Shown: positions 34,271 to 43,226, numbered from the stretch's first letter. The stretch is 64,000 nt of DNA from Alteriqipengyuania_B sp035481675 (GCF_035481675.1 NZ_JAYJJW010000001.1:620001-684000); one strand, 5' to 3'. Notes: generated from the letters alone by a model not told the origin. Numbers and translations: made by a program.

Positions 34271-35269
34271 ATGCCGATCACGATCTACCGCGAAGACGAT
34301 GTCGATTACTCGGTCCTGGCCGGCAAGCGCGTCGCCATCGTCGGATACGGCAACCAGGGGCACGCCCACGCGCTGAACCTGCGCGACAGCGGCCATTGCG
34401 AAGTCGTGGTCGGCGCGCGCGACAATTCGCCGAGCGGCGATGCGGCACGGCAGGCGGGCTTTGCAGTCCTGCCGGTTGCCGAGGCGGCCGCATCCGATAT
34501 CGTCATGCTGCTCGCCCCGGACGAGACGCAGCCGGCGATCTATGCCGACCATATTCGCGATGCGATGAAGCCGGGCGCGGCACTGGGCTTCGCGCATGGC
34601 TTTGCGGTCCATTACGGGCTGATCGAGCCGCGCTTGGACATCGACGTCATCATGGCCGCGCCACTCGGTCCCGGCAAAGGGTTGCGCGCGGAATATGTTG
34701 CCGGGCGCGGCCTGCCCGCCCTCCTCGCCGTGGCGCAGGATGCTAGCGGATCGGCCAGGGACCTCGCGCTCGCCTATGCCGGCGGCATCGGCGCCGGGCG
34801 CGCGGCGATCCTGGAGACCACTTTCAAGGACGAGACCGAAACCGACCTGTTCGGCGAACAGGCGGTGTTGTGCGGCGGGATGCCGGCGCTGATCGTCGCC
34901 GCGTTCGAAACGCTGATCGAAGCCGGCTACCCGCCCGAACTCGCCTATATCGTGTGTCTGCACGAAACGAAGCTGATCACCGACCTGCTGCAGAAAGGCG
35001 GCATCGCGGCGATGAATCTGGCGATTTCCAACACGGCGGAATTCGGCGGCAATGCGGTGGGCAAGCGCCTCGTCACGCCCGATACGAAAGCGGAAATGGA
35101 GCGCGTGCTGGCCGAAGTGCGCGATGGCCGCTTCACCGAAGAATTCATTGCCGACGCCAGGGCGGGCAATCCGGCGCTTCGTGCCGACAGGGCCCGGCAG
35201 GCCGACCACCCGATTGAAGCCGCCGGCACGCGCGTGCGCGGCCTCATGCCGTGGCTGAAGGAGGAATGA
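34271..35269 (+). CDS. IlvC-like protein (class I ketol-acid reductoisomerase fold) with altered active site
   Basis: A 332-residue homolog of class I ketol-acid reductoisomerase (acetohydroxy acid isomeroreductase), by length and by the Rossmann motif GYGNQGHAHALNLRDSG (residues 25-41), HGF at 109-111, and the knotted domain ETTFKDETETDLFGEQ with Asp192 and Glu196. Glu232 and the Ser253 region (ISNTAEF) are also kept. The invariant lysine of APKGPG is Leu132 here (APLGPG), and the metal/substrate glutamate of YFExLHE is Val228 (YIVCLHE). Both residues are required in characterised enzymes, so this is probably not the pathway's main IlvC and may have another activity. GGAGGAGAGAGC precedes the ATG. 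It lies 4 bases before an amidohydrolase, so the two are likely one transcript. Confidence 0.8.
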   Translation: MPITIYREDDVDYSVLAGKRVAIVGYGNQGHAHALNLRDSGHCEVVVGARDNSPSGDAARQAGFAVLPVAEAAASDIVMLLAPDETQPAIYADHIRDAMKPGAALGFAHGFAVHYGLIEPRLDIDVIMAAPLGPGKGLRAEYVAGRGLPALLAVAQDASGSARDLALAYAGGIGAGRAAILETTFKDETETDLFGEQAVLCGGMPALIVAAFETLIEAGYPPELAYIVCLHETKLITDLLQKGGIAAMNLAISNTAEFGGNAVGKRLVTPDTKAEMERVLAEVRDGRFTEEFIADARAGNPALRADRARQADHPIEAAGTRVRGLMPWLKEE

Positions 35270-35273
35270 CCCG

Positions 35274-36326
35274 ATGACCGAAGCGATCCTCGACCCCGAC
35301 CTGCCGATCATCGACCCGCATCACCATTTGTGGGACTTGCGTCCGCTGGTGCCGATGTTCCCCGAACCGCGCCATGCCTTCATCGAGGCGATCGCAGGCG
35401 CGGCTCATTACACGTTCGACCAGCTGCAGGCCGACACCGCGAGCGGGCACCGCATCGTCGGCACCGTCTTCATGGAATGCGGCGCCTTCTACCGCGCCGA
35501 TGCGGAAGAACACCTGAAGCCGGTCGGCGAAGTGGAGTTCGTGAACGGCGTCGCGGCGCAGGGGGCGAGCGGGCTCTACGGCGAATACCGCCCCTGCGCG
35601 GCCATCGTCGGCCATGCCGACCTTACGCGCGGCGCGGCGGCGGGCGAGGTCCTCGACGCGCTGGCGCAAGCGGGCAGCGGCAGGTTCCGCGGCATTCGCC
35701 ACCAGGGCGCGTGGGACGCCGATCCCGAAGTCCTCGGCCCGCCGTTCCATGCACCGGAAGGGCTGTACCGGATGGACGCTTTCCGGGAAGGTTTCGCGCA
35801 GCTCGGCACGCGGGGGCTGACGTTCGATGCCTGGGTGCTGGAACCGCAGTTGCCCGACGTGATCGACCTCGCCCGCGCCTTCCCCGACCAGCCCATCGTG
35901 CTCGACCATTGCGGCACCCCGCTCGGCATCGCCTGCTATGCAGGCAAGCTGGAAGAGCATTACCCGCGCTGGAAAGAACGCATTAGCGAACTCGCTGCGT
36001 TCGAGAACGTGACCGTGAAGCTGGGCGGGCTGGCGATGGCGTTCTGCCAGCTGCCCGACCGGGGGCCTGCCGCAGGCCTAGGCTCGGAAGAGCTGGCCGC
36101 CTTGTGGAAGCCCTATATCGAGCACTGCATCGAAGCCTTCGGGCAGGATCGCGCGATGTTCGAATCCAACTACCCGGTCGATCGCTGGGGCGCGAGCTAT
36201 CCGGTGCTGTGGAACGCCTTCAAGCGCCTCGCCGCGGGCGCAAGCGAGAGCGAGAAGCGCGCACTGTTTGCGGGCACGGCGGCGCGTATCTACGGCATCG
36301 AACACATCCTGCCCGCCGCCGCTTGA
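35274..36326 (+). CDS. Amidohydrolase-2 family metal-dependent hydrolase
   Basis: A 350-residue TIM-barrel protein of the amidohydrolase 2 (PF04909) type. IIDPHHHLWDL carries the HxH metal motif near residue 15, RGIRHQGAW and VLDHCGTPLG hold the following histidines, and MFESNYPVDRWG is the C-terminal motif that in this family replaces the SDWP of others. Members hydrolyse lactones and decarboxylate small aromatic or dicarboxylic acids; the substrate is unknown. It directly follows the altered IlvC-like gene, suggesting that they act in one unknown conversion. Confidence 0.85.
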   Translation: MTEAILDPDLPIIDPHHHLWDLRPLVPMFPEPRHAFIEAIAGAAHYTFDQLQADTASGHRIVGTVFMECGAFYRADAEEHLKPVGEVEFVNGVAAQGASGLYGEYRPCAAIVGHADLTRGAAAGEVLDALAQAGSGRFRGIRHQGAWDADPEVLGPPFHAPEGLYRMDAFREGFAQLGTRGLTFDAWVLEPQLPDVIDLARAFPDQPIVLDHCGTPLGIACYAGKLEEHYPRWKERISELAAFENVTVKLGGLAMAFCQLPDRGPAAGLGSEELAALWKPYIEHCIEAFGQDRAMFESNYPVDRWGASYPVLWNAFKRLAAGASESEKRALFAGTAARIYGIEHILPAAA

Positions 36327-36359
36327 ACGCGCGGACCGGCAGCGCCATCTCGAACAGAC

Positions 36360-36998
36360 ATGGATACGATCGACCGCGAACCCCTGCCCGGTGTGCCGCA
36401 AACGGCTTTCCGGCCCGCCGGCCTCCTGGCCCTGCTGATGATCGCCGCCTATTTCGGCGTGGCAGACCCCATCGACCTCGGCGTTTCGCCGCTCGCTCTG
36501 GAACAGGGGCGATGGTGGACTCTGGTGACGCATATGTTCGCCCATTCCGGCCTCATCCACCTCGCTTTCAACGCGCTGGTCCTCTTCTTCCTAGGCGGAC
36601 CGATATTCGCGCGGATGGGAGAAGGGGCGATGGCGTGGGCGCGCTTCCTGCTCTTTTTCCTCGCCTGCGGCCTTGGCGGTGCCTTCCTCTATGTCGCGTT
36701 GAATCCGGCATCCTACATCCCCGCCATCGGAGCGTCGGGCGCGGTGTTCGGCTTCGTCGGGCTGATGGCGCGGCTGCCCTTCATGCGCCCCGGCCAACCC
36801 ATGCCGCAGGTGGACGCTAACGGCATCCGCCCGCTGACCGGCGAGTTGCTGCTGCGCAACCTGTTCCTGATCGGCATCCTCAGCCTGGCCGGTCTCGTCA
36901 TGCCGATTGCCTGGGAAGCGCATCTCGGCGGGTTCCTCGTCGGCCTGCTCTTGGGCCCGCTATTCCTGCAGCGCCGAAATCGCCCCGTCCGCCGCTAA
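36360..36998 (+). CDS. Rhomboid-family intramembrane serine protease
   Basis: A 212-residue protein with six predicted membrane helices. The catalytic dyad is Ser126 in AIGASGAVFGF and His188 in WEAHLGGFLVGL, and HLAFNALVLF holds the conserved Asn of helix 2. HMFAHSGLIHLAFN is typical of the family. Rhomboids cleave within or next to membrane helices; substrates cannot be predicted. It follows the amidohydrolase by 33 bases. Confidence 0.93.
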   Translation: MDTIDREPLPGVPQTAFRPAGLLALLMIAAYFGVADPIDLGVSPLALEQGRWWTLVTHMFAHSGLIHLAFNALVLFFLGGPIFARMGEGAMAWARFLLFFLACGLGGAFLYVALNPASYIPAIGASGAVFGFVGLMARLPFMRPGQPMPQVDANGIRPLTGELLLRNLFLIGILSLAGLVMPIAWEAHLGGFLVGLLLGPLFLQRRNRPVRR

Positions 36999-37067
36999 AT
37001 CCCTCGACAGCAGCGCTGCGGCTTTGCATAGGGCGCCTTAACCGATCGCTTAACAAAGGATCCGCCG

Positions 37068-38048
37068 ATGGCCCTGCCCGCCCTGTTCGACAATCTCCGC
37101 CTGCCGGTCATCGGCTCCCCGCTGTTCATCATTTCGGGGCCGGAGCTGGTCATTGCACAGTGCAAGGCAGGTATCGTCGGCAGCTTCCCGGCGCTCAATG
37201 CCCGCCCCTCCGGCGTGCTCGACGAATGGCTGGCCCGGATCACCGAGGAACTCGCCGCGCACAATCGCGACAACCCGGACCGCCCCGCCGCGCCTTTCGC
37301 GGTCAACCAGATCGTCCACCGCACCAATGGCCGGCTCGAAGAAGACATGCAGGTGTGTGCCAAGTGGCAGGTGCCGATGGTCATCACCTCGCTCGGCGCG
37401 CGCGAAGAGATTTTCGAGGCCGTGCGCGGTTGGGGCGGCATCACGATGCACGACGTGATCAACAACCGCTTCGCCAGAAAAGCGATCGAAAAGGGCGCCG
37501 ACGGCCTGATCCCGGTGGCGGCCGGCGCGGGCGGCCATGCGGGCACCCAGTCGCCCTTCGCCCTGATGCAGGAAATCCGCGAGTGGTTCGACGGGCCGGT
37601 GGCGCTGTCGGGCTCCATCGCCAACGGCCGTTCGATCCTCGCCGCGCAGGCGCTGGGGGCCGACTTCGGCTATATCGGTTCCGCCTTCATCGCGACCGAG
37701 GAAGCGAATGCGGACCAGCCCTACAAGGACATGATCGTCGGCAGCGGCGCGGACGACATCGTCTATTCCAACCTCTTCACCGGTGTGCACGGCAACTACC
37801 TGCGCGGCTCGATCGAGAACGCGGGGCTCAATCCCGACGACCTGCCCGAAAGCGATCCCAGCAAGATGAACTTCGGTTCCGGCGGGAACAGCAAGGCAAA
37901 GGCGTGGAAAGACATCTGGGGATCGGGCCAGGGCGTCGGCGCGGTGAAGGCCGTGCAGAGCGTGGCGGACCGGGTCGACCAGCTGGAGCGTGAATACCAT
38001 GAAGCGCGCGCAGCCCTGGCAGAGGCCGCCGCGCGCTTTTCCACTTAG
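37068..38048 (+). CDS. Nitronate monooxygenase
   Basis: A 326-residue FMN enzyme of the nitronate monooxygenase (2-nitropropane dioxygenase) family, which oxidises alkyl nitronates such as propionate 3-nitronate. GSPLFIISGPELVIAQCKAG is the N-terminal FMN-contacting strand. GAGGHAGTQSPFAL holds the active-site His, and SGSIANGRSILAAQALGADFGYIGSAFIATEE is the phosphate-binding end of the barrel. It ends 4 bases into the convergent AHH gene. Confidence 0.92.
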   Translation: MALPALFDNLRLPVIGSPLFIISGPELVIAQCKAGIVGSFPALNARPSGVLDEWLARITEELAAHNRDNPDRPAAPFAVNQIVHRTNGRLEEDMQVCAKWQVPMVITSLGAREEIFEAVRGWGGITMHDVINNRFARKAIEKGADGLIPVAAGAGGHAGTQSPFALMQEIREWFDGPVALSGSIANGRSILAAQALGADFGYIGSAFIATEEANADQPYKDMIVGSGADDIVYSNLFTGVHGNYLRGSIENAGLNPDDLPESDPSKMNFGSGGNSKAKAWKDIWGSGQGVGAVKAVQSVADRVDQLEREYHEARAALAEAAARFST

Positions 38049-38587
38049 GTCGCGGCCCACAGCTCCTCGACCATCGCGTCTAGCGTCGTGAAATCGCCCA
38101 TCGGCCGCAGCGGATCGCGGCGGTTGAGCTGCACCGCCCCGCCGCCCGCCAGCAGCCGCTTGCGCAAGGCCCGCTGCAGAAGCCGGATCCGCATGCGTGC
38201 CGTGTCGATCGCAGTCTCTTCGTCCTGCAAGCGATCGGCCTGCCACGCGGCCTCGATCCGGCCGAGCCGCTCAGCCACCATTTCCGAATAGAGGCGATGC
38301 GGGCCGCGATGGAGCGGCAATTGCAGGCGCAATACCGCGCTTTCACGGCACGGCAGCAGCATGCCGTTGGCGCGAAAATCCTCGAAGCGCGGACCAACCG
38401 GCTCCACCGCCTCGAACAGGCCGCGAAATTCCTGCATCCGGCGCAGCTGGACGGGCAGGATATGGTGGCGTTGCAGGTCCGGGCGATAGGCGGGCGTTCC
38501 GGCGACGTTGACTTTGCGGAAAGGCAGGACCGAACGGCCATGCGTATCGCGGGCTGCCCCCGCGCTGCTTCCCGGGCCCTCTTTCAT
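38045..38587 (-). CDS. AHH-domain (HNH/endonuclease VII superfamily) protein
   Basis: A 180-residue protein. LQRHHILPVQLRR (His41, His42) followed by GMLLPCRESAVLRLQLPLH and GPHRLYSEMVAERL (His93, His97) is the pattern of AHH domains, treble-clef nucleases often found as toxin tips or phage-like effectors. The first 30 residues show no signal peptide. A C-terminal helical region follows. Its ATG overlaps the stop of the upstream gene (ATGA), so the two are coupled. It is not attached to a polymorphic-toxin carrier, so it may act inside the cell or as a substrate of an unknown system. Its stop overlaps the nitronate monooxygenase stop. Confidence 0.7.
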   Translation of the reverse strand: MKEGPGSSAGAARDTHGRSVLPFRKVNVAGTPAYRPDLQRHHILPVQLRRMQEFRGLFEAVEPVGPRFEDFRANGMLLPCRESAVLRLQLPLHRGPHRLYSEMVAERLGRIEAAWQADRLQDEETAIDTARMRIRLLQRALRKRLLAGGGAVQLNRRDPLRPMGDFTTLDAMVEELWAAT

Positions 38588-39327
38588 TCGGCTTCGGTGC
38601 TGGCCGGAAATGCGCGGATGAAGCGGCCATTGCGCGACAGGCGCAGGTCGAGGACGTGCTCGCCGATTTCCCTGCGCCCGTCTTCCGGCACGAACACGCC
38701 TTGCCGGACCAGCTCGTCCACCAGGCGGACCGCGACATGGGCCCGTGCTTTCGCGTCCTCTGCCACCGAGGGTTCGACCCGCAGTTCGTGGCCCGTCAGC
38801 ATCGCCAGCCCGCGCGTCTGCAACCCGCCATCCACTTCGCCCACCATCGCGGTTAGACCGAGCGCCGGGAACACACCTCCCGCCAGCCATTCGCCCACGA
38901 TGCGGGTGAAATAGGCCGGCGCCATGAGCGTGTTGGCCCCGCCCCAGCCCACGGCGACGACACCGTCCAGCCCGGCCAACGCCCGTCCGACTGCCATCAG
39001 CGAACGATAGACCGGCGGCAAGCCGATCCCGTCGACGATATGCGGCCCGGGGCGCAGTTCGATCGCCTCGCAATCGAGCAGGCCCTGTTCTTCGCGCAGG
39101 CCGAACCGCTGGGCACCGTCCATCATGCCGACGCCGGTTCCAGGTGCGAGCCCGACGAGGTCGTAGGTCAGCCCGTCTGCCAGTAGCTCGGCCCAGCCCG
39201 GCTGCCCCTGCCCGGCGTCGGCATTTACGCCGTCACTCTCGTGCGAAACCTGGAACGCGCCGCCGGTGGCCATCCGCTTCACTTGCGCGAGACCGGGCCG
39301 ATCCCCTGGCGCGAAAAGAAACGCCAT
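38584..39327 (-). CDS. Unknown protein coupled to the AHH gene
   Basis: A 247-residue soluble protein I cannot place. It is Gly, Ala and Val rich with no signal peptide or membrane helix. Notable stretches are LADGLTYDLVGLAPGTGVGM, LDGVVAVGWGGANTLM and GLAMLTGHELRVEPSV; the overall alpha/beta character is all that can be said. Alternative starts exist at 39273. It overlaps the AHH-nuclease gene by ATGA and precedes it, an order often seen for genes made in fixed ratio. Whether it inhibits, loads or works with that protein is not shown. Confidence 0.6.
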   Translation of the reverse strand: MAFLFAPGDRPGLAQVKRMATGGAFQVSHESDGVNADAGQGQPGWAELLADGLTYDLVGLAPGTGVGMMDGAQRFGLREEQGLLDCEAIELRPGPHIVDGIGLPPVYRSLMAVGRALAGLDGVVAVGWGGANTLMAPAYFTRIVGEWLAGGVFPALGLTAMVGEVDGGLQTRGLAMLTGHELRVEPSVAEDAKARAHVAVRLVDELVRQGVFVPEDGRREIGEHVLDLRLSRNGRFIRAFPASTEAE

Positions 39328-39465
39328 TCCGACATCGCTTGCAGCCAGATTGTGTGTCGCAGAAGAGATAGCGTCGTTCCCGTCGTAGTCACTATCTTGA
39401 TGGCCAGAATTGCCAAACCGGTCCAGAGTTTACAGGCGCAAAGCCTCCATTACGGAGCATTCTAT

Positions 39466-39954
39466 TCAAAACGCGCCCATGGCCAGTCCCTCGGCCAGCG
39501 CCTCGCCAAGGTCGCGTGCCTGCGCCAGCGCCGTTTCGGGCACTTTCTTGGCAGCGAGTATTTCCTCCGGCGTCTGGGCGGCGAAATTCACGATGACGGG
39601 TTCGGCAACGCGGCGCAGCCGCCAGCCTTTCGCGATCCGGTCGATCTGCGCCTGCGCGCCCGCCCCGTCCGATCCGGCGGCGATGATCGTGGCATAAGCC
39701 CGGCCCTGGATCCGGCCGAGCACGGGGTAATAGCACCGGTCGAACATTTCCTTCATCAGGCCGCTCATGGTGGCGAGGTTTTCGGGGCAGACGAACAGAT
39801 AGCCGCCGGCGCCCAGCAGATCGTCCGGCTCGACCGCGTCCGCCGACAGCAGGCGGGCACCCTCACCCGCCCCGTCCGCCGCGGCCTCAGCAAGAGCGCG
39901 GGCGCCGCCGGTGCGGCTGTGCCAGGCAACGAGGAGGTGCGGGGGGTCCGACAT
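39466..39954 (-). CDS. Flavodoxin-like NAD(P)H-dependent oxidoreductase
   Basis: A 162-residue protein. LLVAWHSRTGGARALAEAA holds the FMN phosphate loop (S-x-T-G-G), and GGYLFVCPENLATMSGLMKEMFDR resembles the PEYN-type segment of NADPH-dependent FMN reductases. IIAAGSDGAGAQAQIDRI follows. Reduced flavin or quinone chemistry is likely, substrate unknown. It stands alone, divergent from recJ with an 80-base gap. The 138 bases between it and the 38584-39327 gene hold nothing I can identify. Confidence 0.85.
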   Translation of the reverse strand: MSDPPHLLVAWHSRTGGARALAEAAADGAGEGARLLSADAVEPDDLLGAGGYLFVCPENLATMSGLMKEMFDRCYYPVLGRIQGRAYATIIAAGSDGAGAQAQIDRIAKGWRLRRVAEPVIVNFAAQTPEEILAAKKVPETALAQARDLGEALAEGLAMGAF

Positions 39955-40034
39955 GCAACAACAGTCGCCCGTGGCTGTCGATTGTCAATCCCGCCCGCTT
40001 CCGCAACGCGCGCCCGGCGGCTAGGCTGCGCGCC

Positions 40035-41825
40035 ATGCCCGACCCGCTGACCTCCTCGCACGTACTTGGCGTTTCCCATTCGCTGTCCGGCCAGAGCTGG
40101 ATCTGGCGCGGCGGCAACAACGCCTTCGGCATGGCAGGCGGCGCGGAAGAGGATATCGTCACCCAGCTCCTCCTCGCCCGCGGGGTGGAGCCGGGCGATA
40201 TCGAGAAGGAACGGCAGCCGACCCTGCGCGCCTTCCTTCCCGACCCGTCGGAATTCCGCGACATGGACACGGCGGCGGAGCGGCTTGCCCAGGCGGTGCT
40301 GACGGGCGAGCAGGTCACCGTCTACGGCGATTACGACGTCGACGGCGCCACCAGCGCGGCGCTGCTGATCCACCTCCTCCGCATGCTGGGGACCGAGGCC
40401 GACCACTACATCCCCGACCGCCTGCTGGAAGGCTACGGCCCCAGCGGGGAGGCGCTGGTCAAGCTGGGCGAAAGCGGGTCGAGCCTGGTCGTCACGGTCG
40501 ATTGTGGGGCGATGGCGCATGACGCGCTGCGGCAGGCACATGATGCGGGGCTCGACGTGATCGTGGTCGACCACCACAAATGCTCGCCCGAGTTGCCGCG
40601 CACGGTGGCGCTCGTGAACCCCAACCGGCTCGACGAGAGTGATATCGGCGCCTCCCACGGGCACCTTGCCGCCGTGGGCGTCGCCTTCCTGCTCGCCATT
40701 GCCACGGTCCGCACCTTGCGCGAGCGCGGCTTCTTTTCCGATCGCAAGGAGCCGGACCTGCGCGGCCTGCTCGACCTCGTGGCGCTGGGCACGGTGGCCG
40801 ATGTCGCGGCGCTGCGCGGGCTCAACCGGGCATTCGTGGCGCAGGGCCTGAAGGTCATGGCGCGGCGCGACAATATCGGCATGGCGGCACTGATCGATGC
40901 CAGCCGCCTGAAGCGCGCGCCGCAGTGCAGCGACCTCGGCTTCGCGCTCGGACCGCGCATCAACGCCGGTGGCCGCGTGGGCGAAGCGACGCTGGGCGTG
41001 CGCCTGCTGACCACGCGCGACCCGGAAGAAGCGGCGGAGATCGCCCGCCAGCTTTCGGAGCTGAACGAGGATCGCCGCGCGATCGAGGCGGCGGTGCAGG
41101 AAGCAGCGGAGGACCAGCTGGCGGCGCAGCACAACCGCGCCGTTCCGGTGGTCGCCGGCAAGGGCTGGCATCCCGGCGTGATCGGCATCGTTGCCGGGCG
41201 GCTCAAGGAGAAGACTGGCAAGCCGACGATCGTCATCGCGCTCGACGCCGACGATGCCGGACAGGGCAAGGGTTCGGGCCGGTCCATCGCGGGAGTGGAC
41301 CTCGGCGCGGCCATCATCGCCGCGCGCGAGAACGACCTGCTCGTCGCCGGTGGCGGCCATGCGATGGCGGCCGGGCTGACAATTGCGGAGGACCGGCTCG
41401 AGGCATTCCGCGACTGGCTCGACACCACGCTGTCGCGTCAGGTCGAGGCGGCGATGGCGGGGCGCAAGCTCGCGCTCGATCTCTCGCTGACACCCGGCGG
41501 CCTCACCCCCGAACTGATCGAGACCATGGAAGCCGCCGGACCCTATGGCATGGGCTGGCCGGGGCCCAAGGTGGCCATCGGGCCCGTCCGGCTGGTCAAG
41601 GCCGACATCGTGGGCACGGACCACCTGCGCCTGATCGCAGCCGGCGACGACGGGGCCCGGATAAAGGCGATCGCGTTCCGCGCCGCCGAATCGGACATGG
41701 GACAGGCGATCCTGTCCGCGCCCGGAGGCCGCCGCCTGTGGCTGGCGGGCCGCGCGAAGATCGACGATTGGGGCGCCCGCCCGGCGGCGGAATTGCACCT
41801 GGAAGACGCCGCCTGGGCCGACTGA
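40035..41825 (+). CDS. recJ: Single-stranded-DNA-specific exonuclease RecJ
   Basis: 5'-3' exonuclease on single-stranded DNA used in recombination and mismatch repair. A 596-residue DHH phosphoesterase. VYGDYDVDGATSAALL and VVDHHKCSPELP carry the metal-binding Asp and His residues. DLVALGTVADVAALRGLNR and the DHHA1 domain (GKGWHPGVIGIVAGRLKEK, GSGRSIAGVDL, GGGHAMAAGLT) follow, then an OB-fold C-terminus. It precedes the tRNA-Glu gene by about 80 bases. Confidence 0.96.
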   Translation: MPDPLTSSHVLGVSHSLSGQSWIWRGGNNAFGMAGGAEEDIVTQLLLARGVEPGDIEKERQPTLRAFLPDPSEFRDMDTAAERLAQAVLTGEQVTVYGDYDVDGATSAALLIHLLRMLGTEADHYIPDRLLEGYGPSGEALVKLGESGSSLVVTVDCGAMAHDALRQAHDAGLDVIVVDHHKCSPELPRTVALVNPNRLDESDIGASHGHLAAVGVAFLLAIATVRTLRERGFFSDRKEPDLRGLLDLVALGTVADVAALRGLNRAFVAQGLKVMARRDNIGMAALIDASRLKRAPQCSDLGFALGPRINAGGRVGEATLGVRLLTTRDPEEAAEIARQLSELNEDRRAIEAAVQEAAEDQLAAQHNRAVPVVAGKGWHPGVIGIVAGRLKEKTGKPTIVIALDADDAGQGKGSGRSIAGVDLGAAIIAARENDLLVAGGGHAMAAGLTIAEDRLEAFRDWLDTTLSRQVEAAMAGRKLALDLSLTPGGLTPELIETMEAAGPYGMGWPGPKVAIGPVRLVKADIVGTDHLRLIAAGDDGARIKAIAFRAAESDMGQAILSAPGGRRLWLAGRAKIDDWGARPAAELHLEDAAWAD

Positions 41826-41906
41826 AAGCCCGCGAGGCGAAAAAAGCCCATCAACCGGGTTGACCCGCCCCGCCGTGCCCCTTAGAGGCGCGTCACCGCA
41901 TCGGAT

Positions 41907-41981
41907 GGCCCCTTCGTCTAGCGGTTAGGACGCGGCCCTTTCACGGCTGAAACACGGGTTCGATTCCCGTAGGGGTCACCA
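41907..41981 (+). tRNA. tRNA-Glu (UUC anticodon)
   Basis: The acceptor stem GGCCCCT (41907-41913) pairs with AGGGGTC (41971-41977, one G-U pair), followed by the discriminator A and an encoded CCA. The D arm contains TAGCGGTTAGGA. The anticodon stem CGGCC/GGCTG has loop CTTTCAC, giving anticodon TTC. The T arm CGGGTTCGATTCCCG is standard. It reads both Glu codons. Confidence 0.97.
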
Positions 41982-42053
41982 CCGATGCACTCCCCACACA
42001 TTGTCGGCGACACTGGCTTGTGCGGCGGCGAACCTCGCCGCTAAGGGGCGTTC

Positions 42054-43226
42054 ATGCGCCCTCGCCGCGAATTGCCGATCGTCCCGCTGATCCTCGCCGC
42101 CATCGGCGCGGTGGCCGTCGGTGTCGCTTCGGAACAGGCGTGGCTCGCCCTTGTGGTGTTCGGCCTGTGGGCCTGCACCTTCTGGCTGGTGCCGGTGCAG
42201 GCGGTGGAAACCCAGTCGAAACGCAGCGACCTCAGCCTGACGCAGGACAATGTTCGCCGCCTGCTCGACAACATGGCGACCCCGCTGCTGCTGGTGGACG
42301 AGCGGCGCATCGTGATCGCCAACGCCGCTGCTCGCGAGATTCTCGGCCAGCATGTCGTCGGGCAGGATCCGCGCATCGGGCTGCGCCATCCCGCCGCGGT
42401 CGCCCTGCTCGATTCGAACGACGGCGGGACCGACATGATCACCGGCCTGACCGGCCGCAAGAGCGTGTGGCAGATGACGCGCCAGTCGGTCGACGGGCGG
42501 TTCTGGCTGATCGAGCTGCTCAACCGCACGATCGAAGCCGACGTGAGCCGCGCGCATACCGATTTCGTCGCCAATGCCAGCCACGAGCTTCGCACCCCGC
42601 TCGCCAACATCATCGGTTACGTCGAGACGCTGCTGGATACCGACGGCGAAATCGACCCCGCGATGCAGGACAAGTTCCTCGGCACCACCCTGCGCGAGGC
42701 GCGGCGGCTGCAGGCACTGGTCAGTGATCTCATGTCGCTCTCCCGCGTGGAGGCGGAAAAGCACGAACTGCCCGAACAGTCGATCGACCTGGTCGAGACG
42801 GTCCGCAAGGCGGCGAGCGAAAGCGGCAAAATCGAACAGCGCCACCGGGTCGAGGTTTCGCTGCCGGATGCGCCCATGACCATTCGCGGCGATGGCCAGC
42901 AGCTGGAACAGCTGGTGCGCAACCTCGTCGACAATGCGCTGAAATACGGCGGAGAGGACCAACCGGTATCCGTCGTGCTGACCGGGGATGGCAGCCGCGC
43001 CAGCCTGCGCGTGGTCGACCGGGGCGAAGGCATTGCCAGCGACCACTTGCCGCACCTCACCCGCCGGTTCTACCGCACCGATCCGGGGCGCAGCCGCGCT
43101 GCGGGCGGTACCGGCCTCGGCCTCGCCATCGTGAAGCATATCGTGGAGCGCCATCGCGGCCGGCTCGATATCGACAGCAAGCAGGGTGAAGGCACCACGG
43201 TTTCTGTGCGGCTGCCCCTGCTCTGA
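42054..43226 (+). CDS. phoR: Phosphate regulon sensor histidine kinase PhoR
   Basis: A 390-residue membrane-bound kinase. Two close N-terminal hydrophobic helices (residues 9-50) leave almost no periplasmic domain, as in PhoR, which senses PstSCAB/PhoU status instead. A PAS-like segment follows. The H-box FVANASHELRTPLANIIGYVE has the phospho-acceptor His177. The ATPase domain shows the N-box LVRNLVDNALKYGG, RVVDRGEGI and GGTGLGLAIVKHI. Assignment to PhoR rather than another kinase rests on its position ahead of the pst-phoU-phoB genes, with its partner phoB at the far end. Confidence 0.92.
   Translation: MRPRRELPIVPLILAAIGAVAVGVASEQAWLALVVFGLWACTFWLVPVQAVETQSKRSDLSLTQDNVRRLLDNMATPLLLVDERRIVIANAAAREILGQHVVGQDPRIGLRHPAAVALLDSNDGGTDMITGLTGRKSVWQMTRQSVDGRFWLIELLNRTIEADVSRAHTDFVANASHELRTPLANIIGYVETLLDTDGEIDPAMQDKFLGTTLREARRLQALVSDLMSLSRVEAEKHELPEQSIDLVETVRKAASESGKIEQRHRVEVSLPDAPMTIRGDGQQLEQLVRNLVDNALKYGGEDQPVSVVLTGDGSRASLRVVDRGEGIASDHLPHLTRRFYRTDPGRSRAAGGTGLGLAIVKHIVERHRGRLDIDSKQGEGTTVSVRLPLL

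Noticed and set aside
39328..39465. A gene or regulatory RNA in the gap between the 38584-39327 gene and the flavodoxin-like gene
   Set aside because: No open frame of credible composition or clear structure was seen.
39765..41798. A 677-codon reverse frame opposite recJ
   Set aside because: recJ has complete DHH and DHHA1 motifs; the reverse frame is rich in Arg and Gln with no motif.
41826..41906. Possible terminator between recJ and tRNA-Glu
   Set aside because: Short inverted repeats are present but no stable stem with a T run could be traced.
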